Of a DNA stretch of 64,000 nucleotides, positions 11,598 through 21,308 are shown one piece after another. The DNA is taken from contig NC_092640.1 of the NCBI RefSeq assembly GCF_039555335.1, positions 41,088,295 to 41,152,294 on the forward strand, given 5' to 3'. Below the pieces are notes generated by a model. The model saw only the letters and a program-made list of their open reading frames with translations. It ran no database searches and was not told the origin of the DNA. The DNA is from Amphiura filiformis. Its lineage: Eukaryota; Echinodermata; Ophiuroidea; Amphilepidida; Amphiuridae. The position numbers and the translations under genes are program-made. Within the stretch, counting starts at the first letter, position 1. Every line of letters starts with the position of its first letter.

Positions 11598-12100
11598 TAT
11601 GCTGTAACATGTTTATTGCCACAACAAAATTCTACAAAAACTGCTTATGGTCTTACTGTGGTTTCACTATATTAAATACGCGGTTTTTATGGGTTAAAAT
11701 CTCCAAATTAAATGTTATCTCCCCTCTCTCCTCTCTCCCCCACACTGCCACACACACTATCTCCTCTCCCCCACTCTCTTCCCCTTAGTCCTTCCCTCCC
11801 TCCCTCTCTCCCCACTTCTCTCTCCCTCTCTCTCCCCTCCCTCTCTTCCCCCCTCTCTCTCTCCCTCTCTCTCTCCCCTCTCTTTCTTCCCACCTCTCCC
11901 CCCTCTCTCTCTCTCCCTCTTTCTCCTTCCCTCTCTCCTCTCTCTCTCTCCGTCTCCGAAGCCTTAAAATGTACTATGTGAACCAAAGTTTTTATATTAC
12001 TAAAAAACTACACCACCGGTTCATCTTAATTAACGTCAAACTATCTACCTCAGCGGCGTAGGCAGGGGACAAAGAGGCAAGGGAGCAGCCCCCCCCCCCG
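11598..12100. repeat. (CT)n/(CCCTCT)n polypyrimidine tract at 11715-11955
   Basis: Long pyrimidine-rich low-complexity run. The facing open frames (Ser/Pro/Leu-rich and Arg/Glu/Gly-rich) are artefacts. The rest of the interval has no recognised gene. A GGCGTAGGCAGGGG fragment near 12054 resembles a hAT MITE end. Confidence 0.8.
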
Positions 12101-12240
12101 AGATAACTACTTCATCAATGCAAGTATATCAGAAGTAGATGGCTACTTCATCAATACACGTATCAGCAGAAGATAGCTATTTCATCAATACCGTTATCAG
12201 CAGTAGCTAGCTACTTCATCAAGACAAGTATCAGCAGAGT
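12101..12240 (+). repeat. 34-bp minisatellite, small block
   Basis: About four copies of the ACTTCATCAATACAAGTAT unit, isolated from the main arrays. Confidence 0.85.
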
Positions 12241-12678
12241 TTTGGAATTAAATCTAATACTGGAACTTACTTTTTGCAACTATTGCTACGTTGCGTCTGG
12301 AACCACCATACTTCATCAGGCAACTGACCCGTTGGACTGGTCACGTGATAGTATGCCTTTTTGTACTCTTCAGCCCATTTTGACCATTTCAGTCAAAGTT
12401 TTCCGCTAGAAAGTTGCCTTTCCTTCCTTACCTTTGAAAACGTCCTGGCTACGCATCTGTCTATACATGGACATAATTCAGTTCTGTTGCAAAGTTCAGC
12501 TCCATAGGATAACAACAACAGTACATTAAATTACTAGTAGCAGATTTTCCTTTGCATCTTTGTTACACACCTGACATCATGTATTTCAGAAATGAGAATG
12601 ATATCATAAGTCATTTTTTATAACGCAGATGATTTTTTCATTTGAATTAAGCATGCAGCTAGGCCTATAACACGACAA
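12241..12678. other. intergenic, nothing recognised
   Basis: No domain-bearing frame, repeat array or RNA gene seen. Confidence 0.5.
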
Positions 12679-12680
12679 TT

Positions 12681-12977
12681 TACACTGTAAATCCAAGTGT
12701 TTAGGTGTCTGTAACACTTTTAAACACTGCCAGGTGTTTAATTTTGTATTTACACAGTACAGGTACAGGACACCTAAACACCAAAACACAAAGTAAACAC
12801 ATAAAGACAAAGAGTAAACATATGAGAGTATTTAGATTCTAAACATTCAACTATCATGTGTTTACTCTTTGTGTTTACATTTGTTTAGGATACCTTTACT
12901 GTGTAAATGAAAAATTGAACACCTTGCAGTGTTTAAAAAGTGTTACAGAAACCCTAAACACTTGAATTTACAGTGTA
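12681..12977. mobile_element. TA-flanked foldback MITE, ~297 bp
   Basis: The ends read TACACTGTAAAT and ATTTACAGTGTA. The two halves are complementary almost throughout (AAGTGTTTAGGTGTCTGTAACACTT on the left pairs with the right arm), so it folds into a long hairpin. Terminal TA on both sides fits a Tc1/mariner-type target. No coding frame. Confidence 0.8.
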
Positions 12978-13449
12978 TAGTCTCCATCAGTTGACGTAGT
13001 TTTGTTGCTTCACACAACTATTTGATATGTACAATACATACAAGTCTAAACTATATATTATTTACATTTTGTTCCTCCAGTTCGATAATGACATTTCTGA
13101 TATCTTAGCATATGTTATGCATTTAATAAGGTCAAGATTAAAGCCATATTTCTTAACGGAAAAGAACGACAACAAAGATATTAGCTTTAGCCTCGTGCAC
13201 TTATTTCCTTTTGCACACATTTTTTTCCATTAGACATGTAAGAAAGATTTTGGTCAAATGAATATCGCAGGTAGATCCTCGTTTTGTCGAGAGAAATCTG
13301 GCTGGCATGTGTTGTCATTTGGTATACAACACACACACACACACACCCACACACACACACACCCACATCCACCACTCACCCATATTATCCCCATCCCACA
13401 TCAACACACCCCGCAGGTCAGCAATATTCTTAATCACGATTTTTGTGAT
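12978..13449. repeat. 3' flank of the PNPLA-like gene with (CA)n at 13329-13370
   Basis: A (CA)n/(CCCACA) microsatellite lies at 13329-13370. The 3' UTR of the minus-strand gene starts below 13450. No clear AATAAA assigned. Confidence 0.5.
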
Positions 13450-16400
13450 TTAGAATTGACCAAGGGGTCCTTCATTACGTAACGAGTTCAGTCCTTGTTC
13501 ATATAACCCAAATTTCGACAGAAATATCTTGGCATCTTCTACGCCGTCGCGAAACTGCTCTCTGAGTTGTCCTTGCGGTGGTGGATAAAGAGCACCACTG
13601 ACTCTGTACATGTTGAATGGTTGTAGCTGAAAGCTTTCATTGCTGACGTCACGCCACTCCGTTGTGATGTTATCCTGTGGTTTTGCGTGTGCGAACTGAA
13701 AATGATAAAATGGTGAAATTTTTGTATTTTGCTAGCATTCTTGTTTATTAATCTTAAAATATTCACCAAAGCCTGCAAATCGATAATTTAAATAATTAAT
13801 AAAATTAATAATTAATTGATTCTTTCATAAATCTTGATTAGAATGGTTTGTTTATTAGGACTAGGCCTATGTTTTGTTGGTTAATTGTTTGTTATTTGTT
13901 GTTGTTTGTTTGTTTGTTTGTTTGTTTGTTTGTTTGTTTGTTTCTTACCTTCTTATCAGGTGATACCGTGATAAGACGACCGGGAGGGAAGTCCATATCC
14001 TCTACTCCAATATTTGTGGTGCCGATTGAACCATCTACCCAATACTGTAAAGCAATAGCAACTAGTGGCAAATAGTGGTCATAGACCACAAACCTAGCCG
14101 GGGCATGTTGGTGTTTTAGAGGTATATGACCCCTGAAAGATGTTTCAAAAATGTTCCCCTGGTCATGAGGTTGTCACCGAGTTTGAGTCCTGTACTCCTT
14201 ACAAATGTCCAGAAAATATAATTCTAAGATTTGACCCCAGATAACCTTTGACCTGACCCCTCCACAGTGTTCCAAAGTGTTCCCCTGGTCAGTAAGTTTG
14301 TTGTCACGGAGTTTGAGTCCCGTATACCCCTTACAGATGTCCAGAAAATGCATTTCAAAAATGTGACCTCTGCATGAACTTTGACCTGACCATTGCAAAA
14401 TGTTCCCCTGGTCATGAGATTTTTTGTCACTGAGTTCATGGAAATAGTGAGTTTGAGCCCTATATCCCTCACAGATATCCAGAAAATGAAATGATAAGAT
14501 TTGACCCCAGTTAACCTTTGACCTAGCTGACCCCTGTAAAGTATTTCAAAATGTTCCTCTGATCATTAAGTTTGTTGTACCAAGTTTGAGCCCCGTACCC
14601 CAGGAAATGCATTTCTAAAATTTGACCTCTGCATGACCTTTGACCTGACCCCTGTAAAATGTTCCCCTGGTCATAAGATTTTTTGTCACCGAGTTTGAGC
14701 CCCATACCCCTTACAGATGTCGAGATAATGCAATTGTAAGATTTTACGACATTTGTCCCCAATTCCGTGTGCAAGTTATGGGCACTGGGTAAAGCCGATG
14801 CACGTGTGTAAATTACGTCATTGTGCTATGTAATATGTGGCAGAAGAAGTATTTTGAAGGTATTTGGTTATATACAGGAAATTCCCCCTGAATGACCTTT
14901 GACCCAATTCTGTTTGCACCCTATGGGCACTGGATATAGTCGATACATATGTGCAAGTTGTAGGGTGTAACATGCAGGAGGAGAAGCATTTTGAAATTAT
15001 CTAGTTTTTGTTGCCAGAAGAAGAAAGCAGAATCGGATAGCATTAGAATACCTAGCCGGGGTGTAAACCCCAAAGCTATATAGGTAAATAATTCATTTTC
15101 TAGTCACATTTTAGCCCAGAAACGTGATAATAGCTCATTCCACATCCCATGCCATTTTGTTGCAGTGCCCCTGGCATAACACAACTGCCAACATTATAAC
15201 ACCGATTGCCTTGTCTCAGATGTATTTAAAGTCACTATAAGTATAATGGGCAGCATGCCTATTATACAAGCAGGATTGAAATACGTCCACATTAACCCAA
15301 ACACCAATGTTTTTTGTGTGGGGGAGGGGTGTTTTGTTTTTTGTTTTGTTTTTTTGCTATTGAAAGGGAAAGAAGAAACAAAAAAGGAGAGAAGATGAAC
15401 AAAGAAATCGTGTCAACCACCGGATCACCGACCGGTAGCCACGGAGGTTTCGCTGGCCCGGCCAGCGATTCCGTGAGTATATGACTTGGGTGATTACGTC
15501 ATGGTATCACGTAGGGTACATGCATGCGCAGTGCAGTGGTTTTGTGTTAGCTTGTATTAGATTTGGCAGTATAAGGGTTAAAATCACTCATTCCCCATAT
15601 GCTGCCCTGGCATTATGATAAACTAGTCTCTACACAGTCGTACACAGATAATTCTTGTAACACTACCTACCCTGTCGGCATACATCGGTGGCTTCCAGTC
15701 GTCAAACCAAGGAACGTAGATACTTGACAACAAGACCTATATAGGAGATGAATTATAAAATATACAAACAAACAAAATCAAATAAATAAAACAAAACTCA
15801 CTATATTAGAAAAGTCACATTGGACAAAGAAGTTCCATTTTAGGTGTTAGGTGGATTACATTTTGGGTGCATGGCTGTAATCATTTTTGTTCTACCATAT
15901 TAGACATAGACCCTCCCTCGAGTCCATGGAGAACGACTGGTAATGTAGATTACATAGCATTAAAAATCAACCCAATACGGTCACTGAATTTTAGCGTTCA
16001 ATATAGGAGGTGTGATTAGTGTAGTGGCATCAATTTGTGTATAGAGAGAGGAATTGGTTTTGGGCGCTGGGAAGTGGTTTTGGGCGCTGTGTATTTAGAA
16101 TCGGGGGGGGGGGGGGAAGGACTATGGCATATTTTGATAGGCTATTATGTAATTATGTATCGGTCCATTATCCAGGCCGGACCGAACCGAGACTGTGGGA
16201 CAGTCTATATTAGACACTGACATTGACATGTTTTGGAAACATGCGAACTATTAGACGTGAGTGATGTTAATGTTTGTTATTTTGTATTATGTATGTCTAC
16301 AATTGTGGTCTGCTGGGCTGTTGTATGAGTGTGGCTGGGGTGTATGTTGCGTGGGGGGGGGGGTGTGCGCGAGTGTAGGACGGGGGTCTTGGTCAGGGGT

Positions 16401-18450
16401 GTGTGAGTGTGCCTTTCGTGAAAGTTCGTGAAGGCTGATGAGATGTTATATCGAAACTTATAGCGTGCATATCGGGTCCAAAACTTCAGACCTTCCCATC
16501 AAACACAAAAACGTTTTTAAAACGTTTTAAATAAGTTATATTTTGGGTTTTGGTTTAGGTAAAAACGTTCTAATAACATTTAAATGTCGGGTTATATAAA
16601 GGTCATGAAATCGTTTTGAAACGTTTTGTTTGAAAACACACTACAACAATATTTTTTAAATGTTTTCGAAATGTCATTGTAAACTATTTTTGCAAACATT
16701 TTTGGCCAAATATTTTGTCAACACTTAAATAACATTATGTTAAAATATTTGCACCCAGCAAACACAGAAATGTTCTTAAAATGTTTTTTACAAAACGTGT
16801 TAATAACATTTAAATGTCGGGTTATATAAAGGTCGTGAAAACATTTTAAAAACGTTATTGTAAATATTTTGGGCAAACATTTTTTGCAAAATATTGTTTC
16901 AACCCCAAAATAACATTCTGTTTAGAATGATTTGTACCAAGTTTTCAAAAATGTTTTTGGAATGTTATTAAAACGTTTTTATACCCTTTATATAACCCGA
17001 CATAAAAATGTTTTCTGTAAAACATTTGTGTTTGCTGTGCAGTAAATTACCAACAAATGTTATTTAATGTTATAAAAACGTTTTATACCATTAATGTACC
17101 CTTTATATAACCCGACATTTAAACGTTTTCTGACAACCTTTTATAACCTTTTGCGAATGATATCGAAAACGTTTTGTGTTTGCTGGGTTACCTCTATTAG
17201 TTCCTCTCTGCTGTAAAACTTCGACACAACTCTTCTGCTTCCAAATCTCCACGTTTGTCCACCCATTTGTACAGGGGTCAGCGATGCACCACGGGGACTA
17301 CGCGGGGATACCTTATCAGTTTGTTGCTTATGATGAGATTTGAACTCCGTCTAAAAGGTGATGAGGAAGGGAGGAAGAAGAGAAGAAAGGGAAAACAGAC
17401 GGATGAAATAATAATGATAATCATATTAATGTAATTATGATGAAATCTCGGGGAGGGGAGAAGATTTTCTTTGGTTCGCTGGTTAGGATACGTATAAGAA
17501 GATTTGCTGCAGGATACGTTTATGAAGATTTGCTTCGTTTAAGGGGGTACTACACCCCTGGCCAATTTTGTGCATATTTTAGCATTTTCCTAAAAAAATA
17601 TAGCGCATTGGTGGCAAGTAAGATATGTATATTATAGGGGCAAGGACTACAACTACTGCACTGGAAATTCGGCAACTCAAGGCAAGTAGTTATTGATCAA
17701 ATATTGGTTTTCCCTCATTTTTGACTGTAACTCCACAACTGTTGTCTGTGTTGAAATAAAATTTCAAATGCAGTAGTTGTAGTCCTTGCCCCTATAATAT
17801 ACATATCTTATTTGTCACCAATGCGCTATACTTTTTGAGAAAATTGCAAAAATAGGCACACAATTGGCCAGGGGTGTAGTACCCTCTTAACCATGTAACA
17901 TTATTATATTCCAATGAGTAATAGGCCAAGGTTTTACTCATAATGTGGTCGTAAAGATATTTGTATATAAAGGAACAACAAACATCTGAAAATAAAGTAT
18001 AATATTTTATATCAGCATTAGATAAATTATTGCTTTTCAAATGTGTGCTCCTTTTAAACAGTAACGCGCACATTTTCGACCACGTAATGACTGTACTAAA
18101 ACCTCGAACCATAAACAAGTCTAATAAAGTGCTTTTACCGCTGACTGGGGACCCGCGCAAAATACATTTTGGTAAATCTACTGGTAACGAACCAATGATA
18201 GGAATAGATATATACTTCATTAACTTCATTCAGTGGAAAAGGTTACGTTTAAATTAAATGATTGGTCGTTCTATGGGATATGGGAATGAAAAATTAAAGA
18301 AGAAGAAAACGACAAAAAGAATTATCGTGTTTCCTTGTTTTACTGCTGATTTTTTTTCCACACTTCACAGAGCCATAGTTTCGTTTCGAAATCGTTTCAA
18401 AAGTTAAAACGAACTTGTCCCCCCAACTTAAGGCAAAAGTGTCACTTACT

Positions 18451-18533
<83 letters not shown>

Positions 18534-19793
18534 TTTGTTTGTTTGTTTGTTTATTTATATTTATTTATTTATTTATTTATTTATTCATTCAACCTGGGGT
18601 GACCAATCAATGGCACTGTTCTCCCTTGGTTCCCAGGTGTTATGTTCTTTTGCAGTCACTTTGGTAATTCAAGTGTCTTTGAGCAGTTGACTCTTCATGA
18701 CCAATGACTTACTTCATGTACGGGCAAAAGCTCCGTAAGAGGGACCGACATCCTACCACTGCATTGAATATGGGCGTCCGGTTTGAGAAACTCCTCCAGT
18801 ACACCTCTGACATGTGCAATGATATCGAATCCTGACGTATTTGCGCCTTTATCCAATCCATGAATGTGATTTGAGAGTTCGTAGATAGTCTCCTTGTAAT
18901 CCTATAAAAATAAAGCAAAACACGCGTTGGGCTGTTCCAGTTAGAATCCATACACCCCCTATGGAAGACATGATCTTAAATCTGCCACATAGGAATGTGA
19001 ATTTCAAATTGGGGTTACCTGAATGGGTGATTCCATTTGAAATTCACACTCTCTATGCAGGAAATTAAGGTCATGTCTTCCATAGGGGTGTATGGATTTC
19101 AACTGGAATAGCCCATTTTGAAACAGGCCGACAAACGCCTACTCTTCATCTATTCTAACAAAAAATTCCTTATAGGCCTATTCCTTTATTTACAAGTTTA
19201 CAATAAATGCAAATAATTCATTTTATAAGTAACTATCTTATTATTTTGTGAGCGACATCGCAGGAGTCTCCTTCCGGGCTATATTTTTAATGGGGTTACC
19301 GGTACCTGAATGGGTACCTGTGTGGAAGATTAAGGTCATGTCTTCCATAGGGGCTGCATATGAAGTTTAAATGGAATAGAATAGCCCTTTTCAGAGTCTC
19401 TGTTCCGTTCTAGACCCTCGTCGCACATACCTATACCTTTTTCGATTTCAGTATACGTACCCCTATGGGACATTTCCCTTGGGCCTAAAGGAAGGCAGAG
19501 AGAAAATAGGACAAAATCAGACAGACAAACAAACACCCCGACACACAGACACACAGACACCCCGACCGACAAACAGACACACAGACATATAGACCTACTA
19601 AAAGTCTTTCCGGTGCCGAAAGCAGGATACTGGCAATGATAGCCGCGGCTGACGCACCACCGACACATCTTGTTCTATGCATTACTCCTTTGCCATGGTC
19701 TAAAAGACATTGGGCAGAGCCGACGTTGTAGATCCCCATGAAGGATGTACCGACGAACATCACATTGAATCCTGAATCGCCTTCCGACGACAT
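13450..19793 (-). CDS. patatin-like phospholipase domain protein (PNPLA2/3-like), 6 exons, 316 aa
   Basis: Minus-strand exons: 19599-19793, 18713-18901, 17192-17350, 15671-15736, 13949-14044 and 13450-13695. All have AG/GT borders and phase 0 (65+63+53+22+32+81 residues, stop TAA at 13450-13452). The start ATG (19791-19793) lies 5 bases after an acceptor (CTTTTTAG), so an intron splits the 5' UTR. Exon 1 holds GFNVMFVGTSFMGIYNVG (oxyanion-hole region) and GGASAA with the presumed nucleophile Ser48. Exon 5 holds YWVDGSIG with the presumed partner Asp207. Exon 6 holds SFQLQPFNMYRVSGALYPPP, matching the PNPLA2/3 region just after the catalytic core. In the family these enzymes hydrolyse acylglycerols or phospholipids at lipid droplets or membranes. 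All three glycine motifs are altered here (GxSxxG, GxSxA, DGS), so activity is uncertain. About 34 residues are inserted around residues 128-162, and the long C-terminal tail of PNPLA2 is missing. Confidence 0.88.
13896..13944. repeat. (GTTT)n microsatellite in PNPLA intron 5
   Basis: About 11 GTTT/TTTG units lie immediately downstream (minus strand) of the exon-5 donor at 13943-13948, so on the transcript an (AAAC)n tract follows GTAAGAAAC. Confidence 0.85.
14057..15075 (+). repeat. ~1-kb dispersed repeat with ~125-bp subunits (copy 1)
   Basis: The core contains successive degenerate subunits: GTCCAGAAAATGCATTT, TTTGACCTCTGCATGACC, TTTGACCTGACCCCTG, TGTTCCCCTGGTCAT and TTGTCACCGAGTTTGAGCCC. 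The core is flanked by CCTAGCCGGGG-type words at about 14093 and 15052-15062. Copies occur reversed at about 37090-38096 and direct at 49700-50905. The copy starts about 12 bases from the exon-5 acceptor of the PNPLA-like gene, inside its intron 4. The repeated TGACCTTTGACCT is a DR1-like nuclear-receptor word. No coding frame is conserved between copies. Confidence 0.8.
15076..15670. other. PNPLA intron 4 remainder
   Basis: Mostly unique sequence with a T/G-rich run near 15310-15355. No additional exon was needed: exons 4 and 5 join in phase with family-consistent sequence. Confidence 0.6.
15737..16494. other. PNPLA intron 3 part, nothing recognised
   Basis: Contains G runs near 16103-16115 and 16352-16360 and GT-rich DNA at 16300-16420. 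No exon, repeat family or RNA gene recognised. Confidence 0.5.
16495..17187. mobile_element. CAGCAAACAC-type MITE (outer copy), abutting a splice donor
   Basis: The left end is CCCATCAAACACAAAAACG and the right end is ACGTTTTGTGTTTGCTGGG at 17187. Interior: GTTATATAAAGG, AACACTTAAATAACATTATG and CCTTTATATAACCCGACATT. It is interrupted at 16754-17037 by a second member of the same family. Its right end lies 4 bases from the exon-3 border of the PNPLA-like gene. On the transcript the donor reads GTAA then CCCAGC, so the MITE supplies intron position +5 onward. Confidence 0.85.
16754..17037. mobile_element. inner MITE nested in the same family, TGCA target duplication
   Basis: The ends are CCCAGCAAACACAGAAATG and ACATTTGTGTTTGCTG. 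TGCA at 16750-16753 is repeated at 17038-17041. The related full-length copy at 45184-45507 has a single TGCA at the equivalent point (AATATTTGCAGTAGG, about 45354-45366), which gives an empty site. Length 284. Confidence 0.85.
17539..17890. mobile_element. TTAA-flanked foldback MITE, ~350 bp
   Basis: Begins TTAAGGGGGTACTACACCCC and ends with GGGGTGTAGTACCCTCTTAA. Arms of about 125 bases pair over TGGCCAATTTTGTGC, AATGCGCTATA and AGGGGCAAGGACTACAACTA. It lies in PNPLA intron 2. TTAA at both ends suggests a piggyBac-type target. No transposase frame. The minus-strand frame at 17792-18229 runs through the arm and is not a gene. Confidence 0.85.
18448..18585. repeat. (TTTA)n microsatellite
   Basis: About 30 TTTA/ATTT units with a few TTTG units, inside PNPLA intron 2. 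The Ile/Tyr/Leu/Phe open frame across it is an artefact. Confidence 0.9.
18929..19114. mobile_element. foldback MITE GGGCTGTTCCA, ~186 bp
   Basis: The left arm GGGCTGTTCCAGTTAGAATC then CATACACCCCCTATGGAAGACATG pairs with the right arm ending in CAACTGGAATAGCCC. A partial right-arm copy follows at about 19330-19387. The word GGCTGTTCCA plus CATACTCCC recurs in the tandem array at 34.7-35.4 kb. Located in PNPLA intron 1. Confidence 0.8.
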
Positions 19794-19797
19794 GTTT

Positions 19798-21308
19798 GCT
19801 AAAAAGAAAGGAAAGTGAAATAAATATGATCAATAGAATGTTTGTCGGACATTCACAAGATCAGTCAGTATGTCTACTGCTCTCATAATTTCTAATCATA
19901 TAATCCCGAGGGGGTCTTCGAAAATATTTGTACGATGATGTGCCACGCATACTTTCGGATGCTGACTTTCTTTATACCTATATACTCTTTGCTGTTTTAT
20001 GGCAACCCATTAGAAATCAGTAGCCCATACAAATTTGTCACAAAGAGCACTCAAATAGCATCCAAATAATGCCCAAATTGGTGCTTTTAAGGGCACTTTT
20101 GCCCAAATGCACCCAATTGGGCGCATTGGTCTTAACTGAAAACCGGAATCCACCTATCGATATAAAAAGAAATCGTTGAAAAGGGAACCTAAAACTGCAT
20201 GTGTAACCAGGCCCTCCGGGATAAAGGATACTCATCTTTCTCAAAGGGATTGTTTTTCGCAAAATATTTTCCCAAATTTCTCAAAAAAATAAAAGACCAT
20301 GTTGTGAATTATATGCTGGATGTTGGATCCCAGTGCACTGAAACTCTGTGTCTTTATATGTCTCTGTCTGTCTATCATTGTGTCACTGTGTCTGCTTGTC
20401 TCTCTCACTCTCTGTAATCTGTTTCTTTGCCTACTCTCTCGTCACTAGACCTATTATTCCTCACTGCCTGATTTCTCTCTCCGAGCTACCTGTCCCTCTC
20501 TTTAAGATTCTCTGTAACTCTCTTTTTCTGTCTGTTTTTCAGGCCTCTCCTCTTCCCGAGCGTCTCTCTCTCTCCCCTCTCCCTCTCCCTCTCTTCTCTC
20601 TCTCCTCCCTCTCTCACTCTTTTTTTTTTTTCTCTGTGTGTTTTTCTTTAGCTCCACTGTCGCTCCCAACCTTCTGTCGTCGGTTTCTTTATTATTGAGC
20701 CAGATGGGCCCGTGTCCAGGGCCACACATTTTGGGGCCCCAAAATTGCCCTGTGTATCTTCCTTTTTACCCCGACAAACAGCATGTTTTTGGCCAAAATA
20801 GGATAAAACTACGCGCAGTGGTCCGTTAGTAGGGAAATTTACCTTCATTTTGGGCTAAAACAGTCTAAAATTTACAGTTTTCGAGCGCTTCTCGCGCAAC
20901 TGTCCGCCGGCACTGTGGATCTTATACCTAAACCAAACCTTGGTCACTTGAGTGCCTTCCTCACGGTGAGTTTGGGGGCCTCCAAATTTTGGCCTGGTCC
21001 AGGGCCCCCAAAATGTAAATCCGGCCCTGCCTGTTTTTCTCTTAGCTCGCTCCCCTGCATGCCACCCATCTCTGTCTTGCCGTCTCTTTCATTCAGTCCC
21101 TACTTCACGCGTGTAACACGCAAAATAATGACGCGCATGTAGTCTGCGCGGGCACACGTTTCACGGGAAACAACGCGTAACGTTACATTAGCTACCAAAA
21201 AACATAAACACAACACACTCATATTTAGTTTACGCTCGTACTTATGCACGTCGTATAATTATTTCTTAAGTAATTTCATTGAATATTTAGCATAAAAGTT
21301 TGTTAAAT
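19798..21308. other. intergenic region between divergent PNPLA and kinase genes
   Basis: The two genes are transcribed away from each other and share about 1.5 kb of upstream DNA. Contents: pyrimidine-rich DNA at 20340-20690 (CTCTCCCTCT with a T run), and a possible hAT MITE relic at about 20717-21029 (CAGGGCCACACATTTTGGGG on the left, CCAAAATGTAAATCCGGCCCTG on the right, no matching 8-base flanks). No TATA box can be assigned with confidence. Confidence 0.5.

Noticed and set aside
11708-11986. Arg/Glu/Gly-rich and Pro/Ser/Leu-rich frames facing each other
   Set aside because: Produced by a CT-rich low-complexity tract.
17792-18229. 145-residue minus-strand open frame
   Set aside because: It overlaps the arm of a TTAA foldback and PNPLA intron 2 on the same strand. 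The C-terminal part is the MITE arm.
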